Source: Actinomadura_C alba
Lineage (GTDB): Bacteria; Actinomycetota; Actinomycetes; Streptosporangiales; Streptosporangiaceae
NCBI RefSeq assembly: GCF_039530285.1
Contig: NZ_BAAAOK010000015.1
Span: forward strand, 248,001-312,000
Direction of reading: 5' to 3'
DNA length: 64,000 nt
A program made the position numbers and the translations under genes. Below are positions 1 through 6,979 of the stretch, one piece after another. The number at the start of each line of letters is the position of its first letter. Positions within the stretch are counted from its first letter, which is position 1. The notes under the pieces are model-generated. The model saw only the letters and a list, made by a program, of their open reading frames with translations, was not told where the DNA came from and did no database searches.

Positions 1-1
1 C

Positions 2-733
2 CGGGCCGTCAAGAGCGCCGGGCGTGGCCGCCTGGAGGCCACGGGCGCCTCGTACGCCGCCGCCGACGCGATCGGCGCGCTGCTCATCGAGAAGGTGTTC
101 AGGGCGATCCGGAGCGATGGAGTGGTCAGGACGGCGCACCTCGGCACCGACCTGGGGATACGGCGAGCGCTCGACAAGACCCGGCGCGACCTGGAGCGCA
201 AGGGACTCCTGTCGACCGCGGCCGAGCGATCCCGGCTCCGTCTCACCGTCGTTCCGCTCGGTGGGCTGCTGGTCATCGGCCTGGTCCGTCTCGGGGCCGG
301 CGTCGGGAACGGGGCCCCGGTGGTCGTCCTCATGCTGGCCATGATCGGAGTGACGGTCCTGACGGTGGCCGGGCTCGTCGTGAGACCGCGCGTCACGACG
401 GCCGGCCAGGTGGCGCTCGCCGATGCCAGGACCACGCACGCGCATCTGGAGCCGTCGATGTCCCCGGCGTGGCAGACCTACGGGACGGCCGACGTCGCGT
501 ACGGCGTCGGCGTGTTCGGCGTGGCGGCGATGCTGAGCGTCGACCCGGCCTTCGCCGAGGAGTCCGCGATCATCGAGCAGGTCCACGTGCAGGCCGGTGG
601 CGGAGGTAGCGGGAGCACCGGTGGCTGGAGTGGCTGGGGTGGCCGGTGTGGCAGTGGGGACGGAGCCGGCGGGGACGGTGGAGGCGGGGACGGTGGCTGC
701 GGCGGTGGGGGTGGCTGCGGCGGCGGAAGTTGA
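2..733 (+). CDS. TIGR04222-type membrane protein with Gly/Cys tail (5' partial)
   Basis: The frame is open from the window edge, so the start is missing. The visible part has a conserved soluble block (IEKVFRAIRSDG, then RRALDKTRRDLERKG), one or two hydrophobic segments (LLVIGLVRLGAGVG; VVVLMLAMIGVTVL), and a motif shared with the next gene: AWQTYG, then a hydrophobic stretch, then SVDPAFAEE. The last ~50 residues are almost all Gly, Ser, Trp and Asp with three Cys, ending CGGGGGCGGGS. TIGR04222 domains are known to precede such near-low-complexity tails; no enzymatic function is established. It is clearly a paralog of the protein encoded from 951. The tail has fewer Cys and is more acidic, so if the family are modified substrates the two may be treated differently. 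Family assignment is fairly secure; function is unknown. Confidence 0.8.
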   Translation, partial: RAVKSAGRGRLEATGASYAAADAIGALLIEKVFRAIRSDGVVRTAHLGTDLGIRRALDKTRRDLERKGLLSTAAERSRLRLTVVPLGGLLVIGLVRLGAGVGNGAPVVVLMLAMIGVTVLTVAGLVVRPRVTTAGQVALADARTTHAHLEPSMSPAWQTYGTADVAYGVGVFGVAAMLSVDPAFAEESAIIEQVHVQAGGGGSGSTGGWSGWGGRCGSGDGAGGDGGGGDGGCGGGGGCGGGS

Positions 734-901
734 GGCGGCGGGGCGAACCGCGGCGGACGGCGACCGAGTGGGGCGTGCGGGCGACGGCCGGACCTGGCGG
801 CGCGTGCCATGCCAAGCCCGGCCGTACGAGATCGCGAAATCGGTGTGTTTTGTGTCATAGGACCCGGAACCATTCGCGGCCTTCTGGCATCTATGAGACC
901 A

Positions 902-929
902 AGGGGCCGGGATGCGGGGCCCGGCCCCT
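902..929 (+). terminator. Perfect 10-bp GC hairpin between the two TIGR04222 genes
   Basis: AGGGGCCGGG (902-911) and CCCGGCCCCT (920-929) form a perfect stem with an 8-nt loop. It is followed by GACTCTTTG, not a true U-run. It lies 170 nt after the first gene and 22 nt before the GTG of the second, so it could end or attenuate the upstream transcript. An alternative ATG at 912 for the next gene would sit in its loop. Confidence 0.5.
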
Positions 930-950
930 GACTCTTTGCGGGGAGAGACT

Positions 951-1928
951 GTGCAGACTGTTGGGCAAGGCGACACCTGGGGCATCTCCAACTCACTGTT
1001 CATCACTCTGTTCGTGACGGCGGCCGTCGCGCTGGTCGTGCTGGCGCTGGTCCTGCGGTTGCGCGTGGGACGAGGCGGCGCCGTCCCGCGCACGCTAGGG
1101 CCCGTCGAGACGGCCTACGTCGCCGGAGGGCCGGGGATGGCGGTCCTCGCCGCGCTCGCTGAGCTGCGGGTCGGCGGTGCCGTCGCCGGGGTCGGTCAGG
1201 GTTTCGTACGGGCTGTAGACGTGCCGAACACGGCGCGCGAGCCGCTCTCCGAGGCGCTTTTGACGGCCGTCCGGCAACGCGGGTCCGCCCGGGTCCGGCA
1301 TCTTCCGTCGGAGTATCACGTGCGGCAGACGCTCGAGGGGGTCCGCACGACGCTCCAGCGAGACGGCTTCCTGATCACCGAGGCAGAACGGATGTGGGTC
1401 CGTCTCGCCGCCCTGCCCCTCGGTGTGCTCATCGGTGTCGGCATCGCGCGCATCATCGTCGACGCGCAGAACGGCGAGCCGATCGGATTCCTCCCGGTGC
1501 TGCTGCCGGTCGTGGCCTTCGCCGCCCTGGTCCTGTTCTTCGCCGGCCTTCCGCGGGTGACCCGGGCAGGAGGCGACGCGCTGCGGAGCGCCCGAGCCGA
1601 GCACGCGTATCTCGACCCTTCGAAGAACCCCGCGTGGTCCGTGTACGGTCCGCACGGCGCCGCTCTCGGCGTCGCGCTGTTCGGCCTGCCCGCGCTCCTC
1701 AGCATCGATCCCACCTTTGCGGAGCAGGCCGAGCTCGGGCGTTACTCCCGGTCGCAGACGGACGGCGGGTACGCCGGCGGCTACGCCTGTGCCGCCGCCG
1801 GCTCGGGCGGCTGCGGCGGCGGGAGCGGCTGCGGCGGAGGAGGCTGCGGCGGCGGCGGTGGTGGCAGCGGCGGTGGCAGCGGCGGCGGTTGCGGCGGTGG
1901 TGGTGGCGGTTGCGGCGGTGGCGGATGA
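951..1928 (+). CDS. TIGR04222-type membrane protein with Cys/Gly-rich C-terminal tail, candidate MNIO substrate
   Basis: 325 residues from GTG 951, preceded by GGGGAGAG; an in-frame ATG at 912 is possible but lies inside a hairpin loop. Order of parts: one N-terminal membrane helix (LFITLFVTAAVALVVLALVL), a cytosolic-looking block with YVRQ/EGVRTTLQRDG, two further hydrophobic segments (LGVLIGVGIARIIV; VLLPVVAFAALVLFFAG), the paralog motif AWSVYG ... SIDPTFAEQ, and a ~55-residue tail with six Cys separated by Gly/Ser runs (YAC, SGGC, GSGC, GGC, GGC, GGC). The stop overlaps the ATG of the DUF692 enzyme as ATGA, so the two are translationally coupled. Known for the family: the domain precedes Gly/Cys low-complexity sequence. 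Inference: the Cys tail is the substrate of the next enzyme, making this a membrane-anchored RiPP-like precursor. A structural or metal-binding role is the main alternative. Confidence 0.8.
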   Translation: MQTVGQGDTWGISNSLFITLFVTAAVALVVLALVLRLRVGRGGAVPRTLGPVETAYVAGGPGMAVLAALAELRVGGAVAGVGQGFVRAVDVPNTAREPLSEALLTAVRQRGSARVRHLPSEYHVRQTLEGVRTTLQRDGFLITEAERMWVRLAALPLGVLIGVGIARIIVDAQNGEPIGFLPVLLPVVAFAALVLFFAGLPRVTRAGGDALRSARAEHAYLDPSKNPAWSVYGPHGAALGVALFGLPALLSIDPTFAEQAELGRYSRSQTDGGYAGGYACAAAGSGGCGGGSGCGGGGCGGGGGGSGGGSGGGCGGGGGGCGGGG

Positions 1929-2758
1929 GCGGCGTGGTCGCGCCCCCCGTGGACCTCGGTGTCGGCATCGGCTGGCGGCCGGACATCGCCGGCTTCGTCG
2001 CCGGACTGCCGGGGCTGCGGTTCACCGAAGTGATCGCGGAATCGGTGCATGCCGCGCATCCCGCCGACGAACTGCTCGCGCTGAGAGACCGGGGCACCCG
2101 GATCATTCCGCACGGGGTGCGGCTGTCGCTCGGCGGCGCCGAGCCGGTCACCGTCGACCGCGTCTCGCACCTCGCAGAGTGCGCGGAACTGCTCGACGCG
2201 CCCTTGGTCAGTGAGCACATCGCGTTCGTACGGGCGGGCGGGATCGAGGCGGGTCATCTGCTCCCTGTGCCCCGGACCCGCGCCGCGCTCGACGTGCTCA
2301 CGGACAACATCCGCCGGACCTGCGCGGAGCTGCCCGTGCCGCTGGCGGTCGAACCGATCGCGACATTGTTCGACTGGCCGGACCAGGACTACGACGAGGC
2401 CGGTTTCCTGACCGAGGTGCTGGCGCGGACCGACGCCCTTCTGCTGCTCGACGTCGCCAACGTCTACGCCAACGCCCGAAACCGCGGTGAGGATCCGCTC
2501 GACCTGCTGGACTCGCTGCCGCTCGAGCGCGTGGCCTATGTGCACGTGGCCGGCGGCTCCGAGCGCGACGGGCTGTATCACGACACCCACACCGACCCGG
2601 TGCCGAACGAGGTGCTGGCCCTGGTCTCCGAGCTCTGCGCCAGGCGCGACCCGCCGGGGCTGCTGCTCGAACGCGACGGCCGGTATCCGCCCGCCGGCGA
2701 GCTGAGGGCCGAGCTCGACGCCATCGCCGACGCCGCCGGCCTTCCGCACGTGACATGA
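1925..2758 (+). CDS. DUF692 / MNIO-family (multinuclear non-heme iron) enzyme
   Basis: 277 residues, usual length for DUF692. This TIM-barrel family includes MbnB, TglH and ChrH, iron enzymes that oxidatively rearrange Cys residues of ribosomal peptides. Likely metal ligands are in place: H63 (PHGVRLSLG), H98 (LVSEHIAF), E143 (AVEPIAT), D176 (LLLDVANVY, with N179), H207 (YVHVAG), D220 and H222 (YHDTHTDPVP) and E249 (LLERDG). One deviation: the usual ENP-like element after the third strand reads EPIAT, so the Asn is not at its common position. The start ATG overlaps the upstream stop (ATGA) and the stop overlaps the next start (ATGA), so precursor-like, enzyme and partner genes form one coupled chain. 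The reaction is not predictable from sequence; Cys modification of the upstream Gly/Cys tail is inference. Confidence 0.9.
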   Translation: MSGVVAPPVDLGVGIGWRPDIAGFVAGLPGLRFTEVIAESVHAAHPADELLALRDRGTRIIPHGVRLSLGGAEPVTVDRVSHLAECAELLDAPLVSEHIAFVRAGGIEAGHLLPVPRTRAALDVLTDNIRRTCAELPVPLAVEPIATLFDWPDQDYDEAGFLTEVLARTDALLLLDVANVYANARNRGEDPLDLLDSLPLERVAYVHVAGGSERDGLYHDTHTDPVPNEVLALVSELCARRDPPGLLLERDGRYPPAGELRAELDAIADAAGLPHVT

Positions 2759-3249
2759 CGGTCACGACACCGGACCCCGTTCCGGATCCGCCGCTGACGG
2801 CGCGCGAGGAACTCGCCGCCGCACAGGAGCGGCTGGTACGGGCGCTCGTAGCCGGTGACGAGCCGCCGCCCGGCTTCGACCCGGCGCGGATCGCGGTGGC
2901 GGCCCGGGCGCTGTTGAACAAGCGGGCCGGCGAGGTGGCCCGTGCGTGGCCCCGGCTGGCCGCGGCCCACGGTGCCCGGTGGCCGGCCGCCTTCGCTGAC
3001 TGGGCCGCCGGAACCCCCTCCCGGGGGGCCTGGCTCGACGGGTGGGGGTTCGCCCGCTCCCGCCGCGCCCACCTGCCGCCCGCCGCGGCGGCAGAGCTCG
3101 CGGGGTGCGAGGCCCACTGGTCGTACCGGCCCGACGGACCGCCGCGGCGCCGCCGCGTCGCGGTCGGCCGGCTGCCCGGGGGCGTGATCGTGCAGGTGCT
3201 CGGCCGCGCGGTGGTGGTGCGCCCGAGGCGGTCTCAGCTCCCGAGGTAG
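2755..3249 (+). CDS. SCO6045-like protein with DUF2063-type helical region, probable MNIO partner
   Basis: 164 residues. The N-terminus is Pro/Glu-rich. The middle (about 38-100) is helical: FDPARIAVAARALLNKRAGE, then ARAWPRLAAAHG and AFADWAAG. This resembles the N-terminal fold of DUF2063/HvfC partners that present peptides to MNIO enzymes. The C-terminus ends in a short basic beta-like region (GGVIVQVLGRAVVVRP). Translation is coupled to the DUF692 gene by an ATGA overlap. Its 3' end runs 16 bp into the 3' end of the convergent response-regulator gene. Similarity to SCO6045-type proteins is recalled from family knowledge; the role as substrate-recruiting partner is inferred from position and the DUF2063-like pattern. 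Confidence 0.65.
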   Translation: MTVTTPDPVPDPPLTAREELAAAQERLVRALVAGDEPPPGFDPARIAVAARALLNKRAGEVARAWPRLAAAHGARWPAAFADWAAGTPSRGAWLDGWGFARSRRAHLPPAAAAELAGCEAHWSYRPDGPPRRRRVAVGRLPGGVIVQVLGRAVVVRPRRSQLPR

Positions 3250-3887
3250 CGGAGCACGGCGAGGACGCGACGGCTGTAGCCGGTGGCGTGCGCCAGCCCG
3301 AGCTTGTCGAAGATCGCGTTGATGTGCTTCTCCACGGCGCTCTGGGAGATGTGGAGCCGGGCCGCGATGCCCGCATTGGTATGGCCCTGCGCCATGTGGT
3401 CGAGCACGTCGCGCTCCCGTGGGGTGAGGCGGCCCAGCGGGTCGGCCCGCGTGGTGCGCGCGAGCAGCTGCCTGACGACCTCGGGGTCGAAGGCCGCCCC
3501 GCCGGCGCCCACCCGCTCGAGCGCCGTGAGGAACTCCTCCACCTGCATGACGCGGTCCTTGAGCAGATAGCCGACGCCCTCGGTGTCGGCGGTGAGCAGC
3601 TCGGTGGTGTAGCGCTTCTCGACGTACTGCGACAGGACGAGGACGCCCACGCGCGGCCAGCGCCGGCGGATCTCCAGTGCGGCGCGCAGCCCCTCGTCGG
3701 TGTGGGACGGCGGCATTCTCACATCGGCCACCACCACGTCCGGTGGGGCCGCATCGACCGCCTCGATCGCCTCGATCAGCGCAGCGCCATCACCCACCGC
3801 GCCGATCACCTCATGGCCCTCCTCGGTGAGCAGGCGGATGAGCCCCTCACGCAGCAGCACCGAGTCCTCGGCCAGGATCACTCGCAC
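3234..3887 (-). CDS. NarL/LuxR-family response regulator
   Basis: 217 residues. Receiver domain at 1-120: acidic pocket E7/D8 (ILAEDSVLLREG), phosphoacceptor Asp in VVVADVRMPP, switch Ser in VLVLSQYVE and Lys in YLLKDRV. A LuxR helix-turn-helix follows at ~150-217 (LTPRERDVLDHMAQGHTNAGIA ... SAVEKHINAIFDKL, written here in parts). It should be a phosphorylation-dependent DNA-binding regulator. The start overlaps by 10 bp the stop of a histidine kinase remnant encoded just upstream, showing an original kinase-regulator operon. That kinase is now only a stump, so the regulator is orphaned unless another kinase or acetyl phosphate serves it. The 3' end overlaps the end of the opposing MNIO-partner gene. 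Confidence 0.93.
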   Translation of the reverse strand: MRVILAEDSVLLREGLIRLLTEEGHEVIGAVGDGAALIEAIEAVDAAPPDVVVADVRMPPSHTDEGLRAALEIRRRWPRVGVLVLSQYVEKRYTTELLTADTEGVGYLLKDRVMQVEEFLTALERVGAGGAAFDPEVVRQLLARTTRADPLGRLTPRERDVLDHMAQGHTNAGIAARLHISQSAVEKHINAIFDKLGLAHATGYSRRVLAVLRYLGS

Positions 3888-4138
3888 GGCAGCTCCGCGA
3901 CGACGGTGGTGGGGCCGCCGGGAGGGCTGTGCACCCGGAACCGCCCGTCGAGCGTGGCCACCCGGCGGGCCAGCCCGGACAGGCCGCCGCCCCCGGGGTC
4001 GGCACCCCCGGTCCCGTCCTCGTCCACGCGTACGACGACCATGCCGTCCGCGCGCGCGAGGCCCTCGGCGGGCTGGCCAGTTGCGCTCATCTGCACGGTC
4101 AGGTTAGCCGGATCAGCGCCGGGCCCGGTGGCCTGGGC
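3878..4138 (-). pseudogene. 3' remnant of a sensor histidine kinase
   Basis: Only the end of an HATPase domain is left. Readable from about 4138: AQATGPGADPANLTVQM, then VVVRVDEDGTGGADP with the N/G1-type acidic box, then GGGLSGLARRVATLDGR (G2 box), then GGPTTVVAELPCE, the normal end of a NarX/DesK-type kinase. There is no sensor, no dimerisation helix with His, and no N box. Upstream the frame runs straight into the 3' end of the dedA gene on the same strand. A GTG at 4096 could still allow a 72-residue peptide. The stop overlaps the response-regulator start by 10 bp, so it was the cognate kinase. This looks like a deletion or rearrangement joining dedA to the kinase stump. Confidence 0.75.
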
Positions 4139-4802
4139 TTCGCGTGGCTCGCCGGTCGCGCCGGACCCGGGCCACCCGCGCGGCCGCGAACCAGACGGTG
4201 GCGACCGCCACCGCGGCGGCGACGACGTACTGGAACACCCCGGCGTACTGCTCCGCCTGGTGCCAATTGTCGCCGAGCGCGTAGCCGGCCAGCACGAAGG
4301 CGGTGTTCCAGATCAGGCTCCCGAGTGCGGTGAAGGTCACGAAGGTCAGGATCGGCATCCGCTCGACCCCGGCCGGGATCGAGATCAGGCTGCGGAAGAT
4401 CGGGATCATCCGCCCGAAGAACACCGTCTTGACCCCATGCCGGGCGAACCACGCCTCGGTCCGCTCGAGGTCGGAGACCTTCACCAGCGGCAGTCTCGCG
4501 GCGATCGCGAGGGTGCGGTCCCGGCCGACCAGCGCACCAGCGTAATAGAGCACGACGGCACCGGCGACCGAACCGAGGGTCGTCCAGAAGATGACGTTGA
4601 GCAGGTGCATGTCACCCTGGGCGGCGGTGAAACCGGCGAGCGGCAGGATCACCTCGCTCGGCAGCGGGGGAAACAGGTTCTCGAGGGCCACCGCGATTCC
4701 GGCGCCCGGGGCCCCGAGGGTCTCCATGAGCTGGGTGGCCCAGCCGGCGAATCCGCCCGCCGGTTCCGCCGTGGCGGCTTGGGCGACTGTTCGTACGATC
4801 AT
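4113..4802 (-). CDS. DedA-family membrane protein
   Basis: 229 residues from ATG 4802; upstream codons in frame lack family similarity. DedA proteins are half-type membrane transporters (VTT fold) linked to lipid carrier recycling and envelope homeostasis. Hallmarks: the re-entrant ENLFPPLPSEVILPLAGF near residue 40, and FGRMIPIFRSLISIPAGVERM, the conserved F/G-R-x4-R-x3-xPAG motif, near 140. About five hydrophobic segments end at VVAAAVAVATVWFAAA with a short basic tail. The C-terminus overlaps, in another frame, the first readable codons of the kinase remnant. The gene is followed directly by that remnant and the response regulator, which may now be transcribed from the dedA promoter. Confidence 0.9.
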   Translation of the reverse strand: MIVRTVAQAATAEPAGGFAGWATQLMETLGAPGAGIAVALENLFPPLPSEVILPLAGFTAAQGDMHLLNVIFWTTLGSVAGAVVLYYAGALVGRDRTLAIAARLPLVKVSDLERTEAWFARHGVKTVFFGRMIPIFRSLISIPAGVERMPILTFVTFTALGSLIWNTAFVLAGYALGDNWHQAEQYAGVFQYVVAAAVAVATVWFAAARVARVRRDRRATRSPGHRARR

Positions 4803-5005
4803 GTGGAAGACGCTAGAAAAGCCGGTCGCGCCGGACCATGAGGGCGGCCGTCGGATCCTCCGGGCGCCGGCCCCACCGCGATGGGTGCGGAAAACCACAG
4901 TGCCCGTGACCCGCGTACCCCGGGCGCCCGTGACCGCCGTGAACGCGTGCGCGGGAATGCGGGCGATTCCTGGTGATGCGACCATGAAGTCGGCGTCGTA
5001 CCGCT

Positions 5006-5019
5006 ATGGTCTAGACCAT
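5006..5019. promoter_or_regulatory. DasR-type (dre-like) palindrome upstream of phosphofructokinase
   Basis: ATGGTCTAGACCAT is a perfect 14-bp palindrome. Its core TGGTCTAGACCA matches the published dre consensus bound by DasR, the GlcNAc-6-phosphate-responsive GntR regulator. It lies 107 nt before the pfk ATG. A -10 box (TAGTCT, 5075-5080) would put transcription start near 5087, so the operator sits roughly 70-80 bp upstream of +1. DasR binding is inferred from the match alone. Confidence 0.65.
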
Positions 5020-5125
5020 TGGATGCGAAGCGCGCCTGGGTGGGCGCGTGCCCCGGTCAGCCCCTTCCCGCCACTAGTCTGGGCGAGAGGGTCATCGGGG
5101 CCTGGTCAAGACGGAGGGGAATGGC

Positions 5126-6151
5126 ATGCGCGTCGGAGTGCTGACCGGAGGCGGGGACTGCCCCGGTCTGAACGCCGTCATACGCGCCGTGGTGCGCAAG
5201 GGCGTGCAGGTCTTCGGATTCGAGTTCGTCGGATTCCGGGACGGCTGGCGCGGGCCGCTCGAGGGCGACACGGTCGCGCTGGACGTTCAGGCGGTACGGG
5301 GGATCCTGCCGAGGGGCGGCACCATCCTCGGCTCGTCCCGCACGAACCCGCTCAAGGTCGAGGGCGGCGTTGAACGGATCAAGGACAACCTGGCCGGGCT
5401 GGGGGTCGACGCCCTCATCGCGATCGGCGGAGAGGACACACTGGGCGTCGCCCGGCAGCTCTACGACAGCGGAGTCAACGTCATCGGCGTGCCGAAGACC
5501 ATCGACAACGACCTCAACGCCACCGACTACACGTTCGGGTTCGACACCGCCGTGGGCATCGCGATGGAGGCCATCGACCGCCTGCACACCACCGCCGAAA
5601 GCCATCACCGCGCACTCATCTGCGAGGTCATGGGGCGGCACGCCGGCTGGATCGCGCTGCACGCCGGCATGGCCGGTGGTGCCAACGTCATCCTGATCCC
5701 CGAGCAGCCCTTCGACATCGACAAGGTATGCGCGTACGTCGAGAGCCGCTTCAAGACCCGCTACGCCCCGATCATCGTGGTGGCCGAGGGCGCCCACCCG
5801 CTCGACGGGCAGATGGAGCTGCAGGCGGGCGAGCTCGACGCCTTCGGCCACGTCCGTCTGGGCGGCATCGGTGAGCGTCTGGCCAATGAGATCGAGAAGC
5901 GCACCGGCAAGGAGGCCCGCACCACGGTCCTCGGCCACATCCAGCGCGGCGGCACGCCCACCGCGTTCGACCGCGTGCTCGCCACCCGCTTCGGCCTCCA
6001 GGCCATCGACGCCGTGGCCGACGGCGACTTCGGCAAGATGGTCGCGCTCCAGGGCACCGGCATCGTCCGGGTGGATCTGAGCGCCGCCACCGAGAAGCTG
6101 AAGACGGTCCCGGTCGAGCGCTACACCGAGGCAGAGGTCTTCTTCGGCTGA
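5126..6151 (+). CDS. pfkA: 6-phosphofructokinase, actinobacterial PFK-A clade
   Basis: 341 residues; phosphorylates fructose 6-phosphate to fructose 1,6-bisphosphate in glycolysis. Motifs: GVLTGGGDCPGLNAVIR at the phosphoryl-donor site, GGEDTLGVA where ATP enzymes of the E. coli type have GGDGS, PKTIDNDL with catalytic Asp, VMGRHAGWIAL, and GHIQRGGTPTAFDR. Asp in GGEDT together with Lys in PKTIDND is the pattern of PPi-dependent enzymes such as that of Amycolatopsis methanolica. Close actinomycete relatives can be ATP-dependent, so the donor is unresolved. AGGGGAATGGC provides the ribosome site before ATG 5126. A dre-like operator lies upstream, suggesting control by amino-sugar supply. It is a single gene with its own terminator at 6172-6212. 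Confidence 0.95.
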   Translation: MRVGVLTGGGDCPGLNAVIRAVVRKGVQVFGFEFVGFRDGWRGPLEGDTVALDVQAVRGILPRGGTILGSSRTNPLKVEGGVERIKDNLAGLGVDALIAIGGEDTLGVARQLYDSGVNVIGVPKTIDNDLNATDYTFGFDTAVGIAMEAIDRLHTTAESHHRALICEVMGRHAGWIALHAGMAGGANVILIPEQPFDIDKVCAYVESRFKTRYAPIIVVAEGAHPLDGQMELQAGELDAFGHVRLGGIGERLANEIEKRTGKEARTTVLGHIQRGGTPTAFDRVLATRFGLQAIDAVADGDFGKMVALQGTGIVRVDLSAATEKLKTVPVERYTEAEVFFG

Positions 6152-6171
6152 CGCTCCGTCCGCACCGTGAG

Positions 6172-6212
6172 GCCACCCCGCCGGCGCCGTCGAAGGCTCC
6201 GGCGGGGGTGGC
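6172..6212 (+). terminator. Terminator hairpin after pfkA
   Basis: GCCACCCCGCCGG (6172-6184) pairs with CCGGCGGGGGTGGC (6199-6212), one bulged base, 14-nt loop. It begins 20 nt after the stop. No U-tail, as is common in high-GC actinomycetes. Confidence 0.7.
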
Positions 6213-6296
6213 TGCGCAGGTGACGAGCCGTCGACGAGCGGAAACATCGTTACGGAACTTCCATTAAGTCCCGCTCGTTCGTCTCGTCCTTCTTAG

Positions 6297-6302
6297 TAAC
6301 GT
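6297..6302 (+). promoter_or_regulatory. Leaderless -10 box of the TM2 gene
   Basis: TAACGT, then exactly seven bases, then ATG 6310. No Shine-Dalgarno is present. The spacing places +1 at or next to the A of the start codon. Confidence 0.55.
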
Positions 6303-6309
6303 CAGTTCT

Positions 6310-6768
6310 ATGAGCAATCCACCGCAGGATCCGAACTACGGATACGGTCAGCCGCAGTACGGTCAGCAGCCCCCGCAGGACCCGTACGGTCAGCAGCCCC
6401 CGCAGGACCCGTACGGTCAGCAGCAATATGGTCAGCAGCCTCCGCAGGACCCGTACGGTCAGCAGCAGTACGGTCAGCAGCAGCAGTACGGCGGCTACGC
6501 CCCGGTCCCGTCCGGCGGCTACGGCGTCGATCCTTACGGGATGCCGCTTTCGGACAAGTCGAAGACGGTGGCGGGTCTGCTCCAGATCCTGCTCGGGGGC
6601 TTCGGGGCCGGCCGCTTCTACACCGGCCACAACGGCATGGCGATCGGCCAGATCGCGGCCACCTGGCTCACTTGCGGACTCGGCGGCATCTGGCCGCTCA
6701 TCGACGGCATCATGATCCTCGTCAACGGGGGAACGGACGCACAGGGGCGCAAGCTCCGGGACAACTGA
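6310..6768 (+). CDS. TM2-domain membrane protein with Pro/Gln/Tyr-rich repeats
   Basis: 152 residues. The first ~75 are a disordered repeat region in which PPQDPYGQQ and QYGQQ units recur (four PPQDPYGQQ-like copies). A TM2 domain follows (about 82-150): KSKTVAGLLQILLGGFGAGRFYTGH, here broken after the Gly-Arg-Phe-Tyr signature, then helix 2 GIWPLIDGIMILV and a polar end KLRDN. TM2 proteins are small two-helix membrane proteins of largely unknown function; the repeats may mediate condensation or cell-wall contact, which is inference. The mRNA appears leaderless (TAACGT-N7-ATG). A strong hairpin terminator follows at 6784, so it is a single-gene unit. Confidence 0.9.
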   Translation: MSNPPQDPNYGYGQPQYGQQPPQDPYGQQPPQDPYGQQQYGQQPPQDPYGQQQYGQQQQYGGYAPVPSGGYGVDPYGMPLSDKSKTVAGLLQILLGGFGAGRFYTGHNGMAIGQIAATWLTCGLGGIWPLIDGIMILVNGGTDAQGRKLRDN

Positions 6769-6783
6769 GAACGGGCACGTACC

Positions 6784-6811
6784 GGGTCCCCTTCACCGGC
6801 GAAGGGGACCC
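6784..6811 (+). terminator. Perfect 11-bp terminator hairpin after the TM2 gene
   Basis: GGGTCCCCTTC (6784-6794) and GAAGGGGACCC (6801-6811) with loop ACCGGC. It starts 15 nt after the stop. No U-tract. Confidence 0.8.
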
Positions 6812-6979
6812 TGCGGTTGTCTCCCCTCGGCGCTCGCCGGCTCCAGCCCGCCGATGGGTCGGGCCCGACGCCCCAGGCACCTCAGGCCGCCTCGGCGCGG
6901 AACAGCCTTCCGGGTCGCGGTGTTCGCTTCCGTAGGCGACACTGGAAGGCACATCCGCAGGTTGTCAGGAGGATCACGC

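Noticed and set aside
1781..2749. Minus-strand frame with a poly-Pro end opposite the Gly/Cys tail
   Set aside because: Pro runs are the complement of Gly codons; no ribosome site or family.
3042..4841. Plus-strand open frame of about 600 codons across the response regulator and dedA
   Set aside because: Shadow frame of the minus-strand genes; Arg/Gly/His-rich with no domains.
6330..6500. Tandem DNA repeat as a CRISPR or satellite
   Set aside because: It is in frame and encodes the PPQDPYGQQ protein repeats of the TM2 protein.
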